NCBI RefSeq assembly: GCF_001612765.1
Contig: NZ_BDBB01000020.1
Coordinates: 95,089 to 159,088 of the forward strand
Source: Nocardia arthritidis NBRC 100137
GTDB taxonomy: Bacteria; Actinomycetota; Actinomycetes; Mycobacteriales; Mycobacteriaceae
DNA length: 64,000 nt
Direction: 5' to 3'
Positions 35,501 through 47,500 of the stretch are shown piece after piece. The translations under genes were made by a program, and so were the position numbers. Numbering within the stretch: the first letter of the stretch is position 1; each line of letters opens with the position of its first letter. The notes under the pieces were generated by a model. That model did no database searches. It was not told where the DNA came from and worked only from the letters and a program-made list of their open reading frames with translations.

Positions 35501-38500
35501 GCAACGGCCGCAACGGCAGCTTCTGTTTCAACGTAGCCGCGTCCGACCGCCTCTACAGCGAAGCGCGGCAGCACGGTGCGCAGGTCGCGGTCACCCACTA
35601 CCGGACCGCGGTAGCCAAGCACGCCGAGGCCACCGCGGAATACGCCGAAGCCGCTCGTCGGGCGGGTGACACGGATGCGGCACGACCGGAGGAGGCCGTG
35701 CAGGCGGCGCGGACCGAGGTCGCGGCCACCGCGGCCGACGTGCTCGCGGCCGAGCGGGAGATGCGCAGCCTGACCTCTCCCCTGCAGAACGACGCGGCCG
35801 ACCGCGCGTACCTGCAGCGTGCGATGCGCCGCGCGCACCAAGCCCACGCACCCCCTACCGCAGACGTTACCGCTGCCATGTCGGCGGTATCACCCCAGAC
35901 CGCCATCGCTCCGGGCCTCCTGCACACCGGGCCGGATACGGTCCATAACGCGCCGGGTCTCGGGCAGGCCAGGACGGATATGGACCGTGCCGCGATGGAG
36001 GCCGTGCACGCCGCGCCTGACGCCGTCCAACCGCGCCTGCGGGGGGACCGGTTCGCGCGGCTGGCGGGGTGGCTGGGAATTCCCGCGTCGGTCCAGGCGG
36101 CCGCGGCCGTGTTCGACACCGACGATGACGACGACCCGTTGAGCCGATTGCTGGAACGGGCAGGGGTCTCCTCCGCTGCCGTGGAAGCGCTGAACCAGCA
36201 CCTCGACCACGCCCCGCCCGCGGCGCTGATGCGGGCGGACGCCTTCACCGACGAGCAAGCGCTGAATCATCTGATGCCCCAGCGCAACCGGCTGGCCGCC
36301 GAACTCGGCTGGGACCCCGCCCAGGTCGCCGGTGCGGAGGGCGTGCGCCAGGTCGGCGCCGCCGTCGAGACTGCCCGCAGAGAACTGGCGGGCCTGCTGG
36401 AGGTTCCCGCCACCGAGGTGAACGCCGCCACCGCACGCGACGGGATCGCCGACGCGGTCGCCCGCCTGCTTGCCCGCGCCGAAACCACCGGCGACCCGGC
36501 CACCGAACGCCTCGTTCACGCCGCCTCCACCTACTCGGCCGTCACCGCCCTGCTCGACCTCACCATCGCTGTCCACCAGCGCAGTCCGAAGAGCTGCGTC
36601 AACAATGGTGTGACGATGATGCGGGTGCTGTACCCCGAGAACGAACAGGGCTACCGCATGCCCGCCGACATGCCGCTGCGGGGCCACGACGCCGAAGACA
36701 CCGAACGCGCTTTCGGCGGCGCCTTCCGGGCTTTCGGTTCGCTGGACGAGGCCGCAGCATCGCTGAAGGACAGGCCCGGAGGTAGCCAGGCGCTGGTCTA
36801 CAAGTGGATGAACAAGGGAGAAGTGGAAAGCCACCTGGTGCTGCTGGTCAACGACAGTGACCGGGCGGATGCCCCGAACCTGCTGGTCTTGGACATCGCG
36901 GCCGCCCCCGGAGAGGCTCCGATCAAGCCCGCCGATCTGGCCGGATCCCGCGCGCTGTTGAACAAGGCCGTCCCCTTCCACCAGTGGCAGCGCGAACAGC
37001 AGCCGTTCATCGACCAGCTCGGCGAGGGTGACCGGGACGTTTTCGCGATCGAATTCGACAGTGCGGGCCAACCTCTCGCCCGCCTGTCCACGACACGGGG
37101 TCCGGTTGTCTCCGCTCGAGGCCCCGGGTCGTCCCCGCCGTCACTGTGGTCGAGTCGCGCCCCACCATTTCGACAGGACCAATTCGCGCTGGCAGGCCAT
37201 CGCGCAACACTTGACGATCGTCCTGCGGACAGCATCCGCGCGGCCACCCTCTCCGCCGATGCCCAGCGGGGGGCCGAGACTGTGTCGCGGTCGAGTCGAC
37301 ATGTCGTTCCTATCGGCAGCCGACCGCTGTCGGACCCGGAGGACCGCTCCGGGGAGGACGAGCACGAACAGCGCTCCGGACCGCGTGGCCCCGGCGGTCT
37401 CATCGGCAGCAGGCCATCGTCCGATCCGGAGGGTGGCGCCGAACGGGAAACGCCGGATGCCGGTACGCCGGAACCGGCCCGGCCGATCAATGTCGGCGAA
37501 CTCGGCAGCGCGCTGGCCGAGCACGGCGTCGTAGTGGGACGTGCGGCGGCGGTGCGGGTGATGGGTTCGGACTTGACGGGTGGCCGAGATGTCATCGAAC
37601 TGTCGGTTCCGGAGTGGCTGTACCGGCGGTGCGCGGCCGAAGGCTGGGCGCCGGACGAGGAACAGCGCTCGGTGTTGGCGCGCGGCCGGTTCCGGGTGTC
37701 GGTGGGTTGGCCCGGTGTCGGAACCGGGATCGTGGCACACGAAGACCTGGCCGGTAGGTCGTGGCAGCCTGCCGGGGGTGGACCGCGGGTCGCTCTCTTG
37801 GCCGACGTCTATGCCTGGATGCAGGAGACGCAGGACCGGGCCTCGGCCGACTGGATCATGGATCACCTGCTGAGTCCGGCGTGTCCGCCGTTGCCCGCCG
37901 AGGTGATCGCGCACGAGATCGACGAGGTGACCGAGATCCTGCGGGCGCGGGTGTCGCCCGAACAGCTCGCGGATCCGGAGATCCGGCGCGGGATACGGCT
38001 GGCCGCCGAGGGGCTTTTCGCCAATCGGACGCTGTACGGCCATCCCGACATCGGTCGCGCCGACCATCTCCACGACGACGCCTTCGAACTGCGCGAGTTC
38101 GGGGTGGTCGCGCTGTACCACAACGGCATGAGCGTAGCCGAGGACCTGCGCCACATCGTGGACAACGGTGTCCTCCAGGGCGCGGACCTGCGCGAGATCA
38201 TCTCGGCGATAGCCGCCGACGCATGGAGCGATCTCGTCTACGGCGGAGGGAGGCGGGGCGACAACCCCGAGGGCTACGACGAGTTGCGCTCGGCTCAGTT
38301 GCTCCATGACCGCGCCTTGTCGCACGGCTGTGACGCGAGTACCGCCCGGTTGCTCGGATTCGCCGTGCACGGCACCGCTTTCGATGAGCGGACCGGAATC
38401 CGGATGATCGCCTCACCGGCGGCGGTCGAGGAGATGCGGCGGCGCTGGGGGGAGATGACCGACGGCGAATTCCACACGGCAACGCGAGTTGCCCGGTGGG

Positions 38501-41500
38501 TCGCCGCCGCGGACCTGCAGACGTTGTCGGAACCCGACGCGGTCGTACGGAGCATCGAATGGGCACTCGAGCACCTCATGTCGTGCCGCTTCGACCCGGG
38601 GCGTGTTTTCGAGCGCCCGATGCCCGAAGATTCTCACCTTACTGTTCGTCAAGCCCTGATCAACCGTCTCCGCGGCAATGCGGGTTTCGTACATCCCGAC
38701 AGCGGATACCGTCCTCCCGACGGGTGGCTGCTGGCGAATCGGGACCTGCGTCGTGAGCACGCCGCGAAGCTGCGGGAGATCGCCGACCGGTTGGCGAGCG
38801 ACTCGGTCTACACGCCGATGGACGGATACCGCGACGCCCGCACGCATGCGGCCGAGATGCGGGAGAAATACAGCGGTTTTCGTTGGCAGGTGGTCGTCGG
38901 GCCCGGCGACCACACGCGGGACCCCGCGCTGCTGGCCGCCGCCGTCGCGACTCGACTGCCCGAACCGGACTTGTCGGGGATGTCGGAGGGCGTGATCGAG
39001 GCGATGCCGCGGATCGCGGAACTCGCCCGGGCGGGGGACGCTCCCCTGATCGTCGTGACCTCCTCGCAGGACACCGACGGCCGGCCGCGATTGGTCGCGC
39101 AGCTCGACTACACCCGGCCGGACGCCACCGATACCGATCCTGGTGTGACGTCGGAGGAACTGCGCCGCGAGCTGTCCGATGTGGACTGCCGCATCGACAT
39201 CGAGACCGCCGATCCATTGCCTCAGGGCCAAGTCTGGCATCGTCTCCGTCTCGACTTCGCCAGACAGCGGATTCTGGTGTGCTGCGCCCAGTGGGGGTTG
39301 GGCGGAACCGGCATGGCCACGTTGACCGTGGCGCTGTGCCAGGCACTGGCGGAGGCCGGGCACGCGGTGACGGTGCGGACAGGAGAGGTGGGTCGCGCCC
39401 CTCGGATCCCCGGTGTGAAGGTGATCGGCCCCCGGGTAAGCGGGTCGTTGGCAGTCACGCGTGAGCGGATGCTGTCCGACTGGGACGAACTGCCGGAATC
39501 GATGGATCTGGTGATCGTGCATGATGCGGGCGACGGTCTCGCCGCTGCGCTGGCTGCTGAGGAACGGTACCCCGCAGCGAGACTCGTTCGCATCAACCAT
39601 CTGACGCCGATGTTGTTTCACACCCTCGGCAACAACCCGGAACGGGGCCGGGCCAAGGTCGCGGCCGATGTCTTTTTGGCGCGGCGGGCACATCTGGTGG
39701 CGGGGCTGGGACCGGTGCTCGCGGCCGACGCGCTGTCCTCTGCGGTCATGGCGGGGCACGGCTCGGTGCACGAACTGCAGCCGGGTCTGGTGCCGGCCGA
39801 ACAGCCGCCGGTCCCCGCGCCGGGTGCCCCGGCCCGGATTCTGTTGTTCGGTCGTGCGGACGACCCGTTGAAGGGGGTTGCGGAGATCGCCCGCGTGGTG
39901 CGTCGGCTTCGGGCCGGCGGGCGTGACGTGCGGCTGATCGTGCGCGGTTATCCGAGACGCGGTGTCGAGTCGGCCCGCTCCGAGTTGGTCGGGCTGATCG
40001 GCGACCCGGATGCGGTCGAGGTGGCGCCGCGGACGTCGGATCGTGCGGCGTTGCAGGCGGATATTCGTTCGGCGACGGTCGTGGTGATGCCGTCGCGTGC
40101 CGAGGGATTCGGCTTGGTCGCCGCCGAGGCGATCGAACAGGGTGTGCCGGTCGTGGTGCCGTCGTCCAGCGGAGTGGGCAGGTTTCTCACCGAGTTGGAC
40201 GAGTACCGCGAGCAGGCGGAACGGTTCAACATCGTCGAACAGCATCTCGGTGCGGCGCCGGAGATCGGGACTTGGGCCACTGCACTCGGCTCCGTACTCG
40301 ACGATGTGCCTGCCGCCTGGGCTGCCGCCGGCCGGCTGCAGCGACTGCTGGAGCCGTTCACCCGCAAGCGCAGCGCGAAGATGCTCGTGCATGCCGCCCT
40401 GAACACCGATCGACACCCGCGCCGGGACATCCGGCCCTCTCGCGCCCAGGTGACGCTCGAAAACGGACATGTGGTGGTGCGCGGCGAAGGAACCGACTAC
40501 GAACTGATCCTCGACGTGGCCGACGCGATGGAAACCGATCCCGCGGTGCGGCGGGCCGTCATGGGCTATACGGTCGTGAAGTTCGCGCCGTCGCGGGACC
40601 CGCTGCCCATCCGGCTCGCCGCGGCGCGCGTGGACGAGTGGCTGTTCGATCCGTCCGTGATAACCGCTGCGCGGAGCCACGGTTTACGCGCGGGCATCCT
40701 GCGGGCGTTCGCGGCGACGGTGGCGGTGCAGGGATTCGGCGCAACCACCATCGATGACGTCTGCCGGCGCGCGCGAATCTCTCGAGACGTATTCCACGAT
40801 CACTTCCCGACCATCTCCAGCGCCTTGGCCGACGCGCACCGGGAGGCCCGGAGCAATCTGAATCGACTGGTCGTCGACGAGGTGGGCGCCGCGCCGACGT
40901 CGAACCGCGCCGCCCGTGTCACCACCGCGGTGAACACGTATGTGAGCGCCTTGGCCGCACGTCCGGCCACGGCCCGCCTACTGCTGGCCGAGGGATTCGC
41001 CGCCGACCCGGGAGCGCGCGCCGCACTCACCGTGGGCATGATCGAAGAGATCGCCGCCACGCTCGCGACCGTGTTCGAGGAGTCGATCACGCCGACGCGG
41101 GAGCGCCGCGCCTTGGCGGCAGCGATCTACGGCATCCTCGCCGACTGGGCCGTGACCGGCGACGTCACCGCCGTGCCCGCCCTCCGCCGAAATCTCGTCG
41201 ATCTGCTTCGCAACGGCACGCCGACCCCGGCCGTGGACTCGGCGGCCGACGTCCCGGCCGCGTCCGGGAAGTCGTCTCGGGACCAGCGCAGCCGCTCGGC
41301 GCGGCAGGCGGAACCCGACGAGCGGGAACGGATTCTGACACAGCTGATGGCTGTCACGGCCGAACAGGGTTACACCGAGATGTCTCCGGAGACCGTCCAG
41401 CGGCGCGCTGACGTATCACCCCGCACATATCGGACATTGTTCTCCGACAAGCAAACCGGTTTCGAGGCCGCGTGCGCGGCAGCCGTCGAACGCGTGCGGA

Positions 41501-44500
41501 CCGCCACCCGCGCCGCCATGCCGGAGGCGGCGGCCGACGACCTGCTGTCACGGCTGCGGGCCGCCGTCCATGCCTACCTCACCGCGCTCGCGGAGCATCC
41601 GGACGAAGCCCGCCTGCTGCACCTGAACCTGCTGGCACCCGGCCCCGGATCGCACCAGCCGCACGACCGGCACCAGGCGATGCTGGCCGAGCACTTCAAC
41701 GAGGTGGTCGAGGATATCGACGCCCGCACCGCCCGGCTCCTCGCCTCCGCCGTCGCGGGGATCGTCACCGATCGGATCCTCTCCGGCCGCACCGGAAGCC
41801 GGCGGTCCGCCGACGGAGAGTCGGAGCGGATCACGACCCTGGCCGCATTCGCACCGACGGTGACGGCCGCGGTCGGATCTCTCCTCCCCGGCAGCGGCTG
41901 GTCACGGAGTGGATCGGCCGTGTCGGCACCGGATATGTCCGGACAGCAGGTGCCCGCAACGGTGGCGCGGCGGCATGAAGAACGATCCGACAACCAACCG
42001 ACGACAGGTCGCAGCGATGGTCCGGCCGGCCTGATCGGCAGCCGGCCGCGGGAAGAGAATCCGTCCAGCGGCGGCGCGTCCGCCGGTCCCGAGTTCCAAG
42101 ACCTGGTGCTCGCGGGCAGGGAGTCCGGAACAGCGGAACGTTCGCTGGTAGAGGATGCGCCGGGAGTGCGGGTCGAGTCGGTGACCTTCGGCAACGGTAC
42201 CCGGGTGTTCGCGGAGACCTACACCGATCCTGTCGTCGCTATCGAGCAGGTACTGCAAAGGAAGGTCGCCGCGATCATGGACGCGCCGGTAGCGCCTACC
42301 TGCCTGATTCTGGAGGACGACACCGTCTATCGGGAGATCGTTCCCGGGCGGCCGGGCGACAGCCTGCGGGCACTGGACCGCGGGATTCTCGACTCGGGCT
42401 CGGCCGGGCGACTCGGCCTTTTCGACGCGGTGACCAGGACGAACCGTGCCGCGCGAAACTGGAGTGTCGGTCCGGACAACGAGGTGCGAGGTGGTCGCGC
42501 CCCATCCGCGATCAACGCGACGCCGACCGGTGAATTCGCCGCGAAGTTCGTGCGGGAAATCGAGGGGCGCGAGGAGTGGCAGCACCACGGCATGCCGAGG
42601 TCGGAACTCTCGGGCATTCGGGAACAGGTGGCGTACCTGCAATCGTGGATCTCGGATCTTCCGATACCCAACCAGTACAAGCCCGCGCTGCATCACATAC
42701 ACGGCCGGTACATGGACGCGCTGGCGGAGATCGAGTGGCACGCCGTGCGCACGCCGGACGAGGTATTGCGTGGCGCCGGGCTGGACATCCAAGCGCAGGC
42801 CAAGGCGCGGCTGGTCGAGGCGTTCAATCTCGACTACCCGTACATCACGATCGCCGGGTTCGAACATCCGGATGTTCCTGCCCACGTCGTCGAGGAAATT
42901 CTCGGCGGGCTGGCCGAGATGCTCACCAGGTTTCCGGGCCGTACCAACATCAGAGGCCTGTGGATCGATTACCTGGGCAACGAGAACGCCGGAGCCGCGT
43001 CCTTCGCCCAGCGCGACTCCGAGTCGACGTTTCGAACCGTGGCAATACAGTTCAGCTTGCGCAATGCGAGCAGGCCGGCGTGGACTGTCGAACGCGGTAT
43101 CGAGCTGCGAGAGCGCGGTTTCAACCCAGTCGGTGACCGACCGTTCCACCACGATGCGGTCCACGAATTCGTCCACGCGATCGATGCCCTGGAGCTGCTG
43201 TCGGGCAGCCTGGGGCAGGTGCTGGAGGAGAGTTGGTCCCGGCTCCACGAACTCGGCCTGATCCGCGAACCGAAGCAGACCTGGCTCGCGCGACTGCCGG
43301 TATACGCCTTCGTCGACGAGACCAAAGCGACACTGCGAGAATACGAGGCCCTTGCCGTCGGATTCGCCGAGACGGACATTCACGGCGCGGCGGTCGGCAC
43401 GCCGCAGTGGGTGATCCACGAGTACGTCACCGCCGGTCGGCCACCGCGGATCACCCACGACCTCGTCGTCGATCTCCCCGCGCAGGAAAATCGACCCGGG
43501 AACCGGCCGGACACGGGCAACCACGGATTCATCGGCAGCAGACCGTCGAAGCCCACCCCCGAGCGGCCGGATCGGGCGTTCACCAGCGATGCACGTGTCC
43601 TCAACGACGAAGTGCGGGCCGGGCGAGGACCGCTTCGTGGTGAGCATTTCCCGGTGCCGGGGTTGCGGATGAAGAGCAACGATCCCGGCGGGAACGCGGC
43701 CTTGCGAATGTTCTCGCTCTGGCAGGCGTACGTGGCCAATCGCGGATTGGGAAAGCTTGTCAGCCGGTGGGATTCGGTCGTGACTCCGGCCGGGGGCCGC
43801 AGGGCGCTGGCGGAGCTGTACTTCTGGATATCGCACCAGCGCTACATGCGGCAGGTCTGGGCCGTCGAGCGTGACCCGAGCGTGGTGGGGGAACACGGGG
43901 AAAGCCATCCCGACTACTTCCGCACCAGGCTGGGCGACGACGCGCCCAACATGGACATGGTCGGGCACCTGCCCGGTCTGCGCGCCGGGGTTCGCCGCGA
44001 TCCACGAACCGGCAAGTGGCACGGCGGCGTGGGGACACCGGCGTTCTGGACCACGCTCGCGATCGGACGTCTCGTCCGAAGCAGGATGGACGTAGAGGCG
44101 CCGGGCAGCACGGTGTTGCAGAACGTCGTGGAACTGCCCAGTGGCGACCGTGTCGACGGGAATGTCCTGTGCGCGCTCGAGCGTGGCCGGTTCGTGATCG
44201 AGACGGCGTTGGCCGGCGACCAGCGGAGGATCTTCGATGCCGCCCTGGCCGAACTGGCCGCGGCTGTCGGCCAGCGGTCGCAGCAACCGTCTGCCGATGT
44301 GCTGCGTCGTTTCGCCGATGCGGTCTACCTGCTGTTCCAGGCGCCGCTGATGACGCGGGGCAGCGACGCGACGATTCGGACGTTCGCGGCGACAGTGTTC
44401 ACCTTCGCCTTCGGCCGGCCGATCCGCCTACCGCACGACATCGATCTGCAGGCCATGTCGAGGCGGCAGCCGGACTTCGTCGAGTGGTTCGCCGCAGCGC

Positions 44501-47500
44501 TCGACCGGGGTCTGCGCGGGACCGGCGACTCGGAGGCGGCGGGTCGCGTGGACGCACGAAGGGGGATGGCGGACCGTCCGTCCGGATTCATCGGCAGCAG
44601 GCCGGGGGAGCAGTCCGATCCGTCGGTGGACGCCGCGCGGGGCACGTGGCTCAAGGCGTTGCGGCTCGAACAAGGGAGGAAGCAGAAGGATGTTGCGCAA
44701 GCGGCAGGTCTCACCAATGCCGCACTGTCCAATATCGAGAACGGGCGACGGACAACGCTCGGCACTTTCCAGCAGGTTTGCCGCGTGCTGGGAGTCGAGG
44801 ATGCGGAACTGACCGAGGTCACTCGGCGGTTCTACCCGGAGGTCGAACTCGAAACCGACGCTGCCGCGCATGATTCGCCGGGTGGCTGGGTTGCCGCGCA
44901 CCGCAACAACCGGGGCATGACCAAGGCCGACCTCGCGCGCGCGGTCGGAGTGACGCCGACGCGGATCGGGGAAATCGAGAACGGGGACCGCCCGCCACCG
45001 AACGTGTTCTTCCGGATTGCTCGCGCATTGGGCGTGGAACAGCAGGCACTGGCGGAGGCCACGCGTAGCCTCTATCCGGATCTCGTACTCGATCTCGACC
45101 CGACGGCGCACCATCCCGCCGCACCCGGTAACTGGATCATGGCGCTGCGGCACGGCAACGACTCGACCCAGGCCGAGGTGGCACGAGCCGCGGGCACATC
45201 GGCGGGATACCTCGCCGGAATCGAGGGCGGGGAATACAGTCCGAGCTCGATCATCTTCCGGCGACTCTGCCGGGCGCTGGAAGTCGCGCCGGAACTTCTG
45301 CGCACAGCCACGCACCACTTCTATCCGGATCTCGTGCTCGGTGTCGACCCGACGGCGCACGATTCCGTGTCGCCCGGCAGCTGGATCGTGGCTCTGCGTC
45401 ACGATCGGGATATGACCAGGCCCGATCTCGCGAACGCGATCGGGCCCGGCTGGGGTCATCTAGCCCATATCGAGAGCGGAAACTATGCGCCGAGGTTCGC
45501 GGTTTTCCGGCGGATCTGCGAGGTTTTGGGCATCGATGACGTATTGCTGCGGGTGGCGACTCGGCACTTCTATCCACACATCGATCTCGACCTCGAGCCG
45601 GCGGCACACGACCTCGGCGGATGGATCACCGCGCTGCGTAACGACCGGGACATGAGCCGCGCCGAACTCGCCCGTGTGACCGGTCTGTCCACGAAGTACC
45701 TGGCACAGGTCGAGACCGAGAATCGACGCCCGCTGTATGGCACGTTCCGGCGGATCTGCCGAGCGCTGGGCGTCTCGGGTGGCTTGCTGATCCAGGCGGT
45801 GCGGGACTTCTACTCGGATATCACCGCCGATATCGATCCCGCTGCACACGAATCGCTGGGGCGTTGGCTTGCGGCGCTGCGTCACGACGAAGGAATTTCG
45901 ACATCTGAGCTCGCGCGCCGAGTGCGGACGCCTCGCAGCACTCTTTCCAGTATCGAGAACGATCGCTATCTGCCGCGGCTGAGGAAATTGCGACAACTGT
46001 GTCGAGCGCAGGGCGTCGGCGGCGAGTTGTTGCTGGAGATCGTCGAGCGATTCTATGCGGATCGTTACGAGCGGTCCGGCTATCGAGACGAAGAAGAACT
46101 GTTCAAACAATATGTTGTGACTCGGGTGGGGTCGCCGGAAGAGAAAGCGGCCCAGGACAAGATTTTCGAAAGATTCGCGTGGGTGCCGAAGGCGGTGGCG
46201 CGTCGCGAATCTCCGGATATCCGTGACGACGCGGAACAGGCCGCCTGGATCGGAATGCTGAGCGCGATGAGCAACCACGTTCCGTCTGCGTCGTTCGCGG
46301 CTCATGCGTGGGCCGGTTGCCGCGGCGCGGTGTTCCGGTACCGTCTCGCGCTGCGATTCCCCGATCTCGACAACCGCACACGGAAACTCGTGAGCACGGT
46401 GGAAGCGCAGATCTACAGGATGGTCTCCGCGGGTGCGGCGCTCGAGGACACCGAGATCGCGCGGGGAGCGGGAGTGAAGCCGGCCGATGTCGCGTTGGCC
46501 CGGGAGATTCTGGCTAGACCCACGCTGCGGCTGGATGCGCCGATCAGCGGCAACGACGGGTCGCCGCGCCGGGAGTTGGCCGACCGGGCTTCGGCGGGGT
46601 TCGCCGACACCGACTTCGCGATGACGGTCCGCTCCGCGCTCGCCGACCTGGCCGACCCGGCCATCGCGGAGCGGCTGGTCATGCTTCATCTGGTCGAGGG
46701 CATGTCCTTGGCTCGCGCTGCCGAGCGGCTGGGGTTGCCTGTCGGTGCTGCGGCAGACGTTCTCGCCGACGCGGTCGTCCGGTTGCGCGGTGCATTCGAC
46801 CATCGTGCACACGCCGACGTCACCATGAGTGAGCAGAGTCCGCCGACGCCGTGGAGCAAGACGAAGGCCGACCCGGACCAGCCGTCGACTCCACCGGTTC
46901 GGCGCGGCGATTCCGCGCCGGAGGAGGGCACGAATAGGCCGGGCGGATTCATCGGGAGCAAGCCGACCGAACCCGGCGAGTCTTCTCGTAGGCATGTATC
47001 GGGGGAGTCGCCGCGGACGACGCCATGGTCGCGCCTCTCGGACGGTGACGCCCACGATGGTGTCGGCGACCTGACCGAGGAGGCCGCCACCGATCCGCCC
47101 GACGGGGCCGCTCCAGCCGCAGCGTGGCCGACACCGAACGGCGATCAGCCGTTCCGGCGGTGGTTGAAGGCTGCTCGCCTGGCTCGCGGACTGACCCAGT
47201 CCGGATTGGCCGCTCGCATGGGCGTGGCCGATTCGGCGACATACATCGGTTCGCTGGAGCGCGGCGTGGCGATCACCAGGGAGATGGCAGTGCGTCTGCT
47301 GGAAGGCCTGGACGCTCCCGACGAGCTGGCCGACGCAGTTTTCCGGGAGTATTTTCCGGACGAAGACGGCGAATTTCCCGACCCCCGGTCCGACGGGTTC
47401 CGCCATCCCAAAGACTGGATCATCGCCGCTCGCACGAGTAGGGGACTGTCACGCGCGGAGCTGGCCGCACGCGCAGGTGTCGGCCTGACGGGTTTGAGTC

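Larger units (their letters stand above)
37312..46965 (+). repeat. Six IGS[RK]P linker motifs at module boundaries
   Basis: ATC-GGC-AGC-(CGA/AGG/CGG/AGA)-CC(G/A) type codons at 37312, 37402, 42034, 43531 and 44590 (IGSRP), and IGSKP at 46951. Extended consensus G-[LF]-I-G-S-[RK]-P in five; the first has P before I. Synonymous codons differ, so the peptide, not the DNA, is conserved. All lie in Pro/Gly/Asp-rich linkers, and five separate recognisable modules. Confidence 0.8.

Noticed and set aside
30862..35847. A 1661-residue open frame antisense to the giant gene and its neighbour
   Set aside because: In very GC-rich DNA the antisense frame of a long gene is often open. The translation is rich in Arg, His and Pro, has no domains, and the plus strand has clear SecA and WXG content.
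41902..44286. A 794-residue antisense frame within the giant gene
   Set aside because: No domains, biased composition; the sense strand encodes the HExxH module.
44641..46080. Repeated ~245-base periodicity as a possible CRISPR or DNA-repeat array
   Set aside because: The repetition is at the protein level (XRE units) with diverged codons; there are no identical short DNA repeats with spacers.
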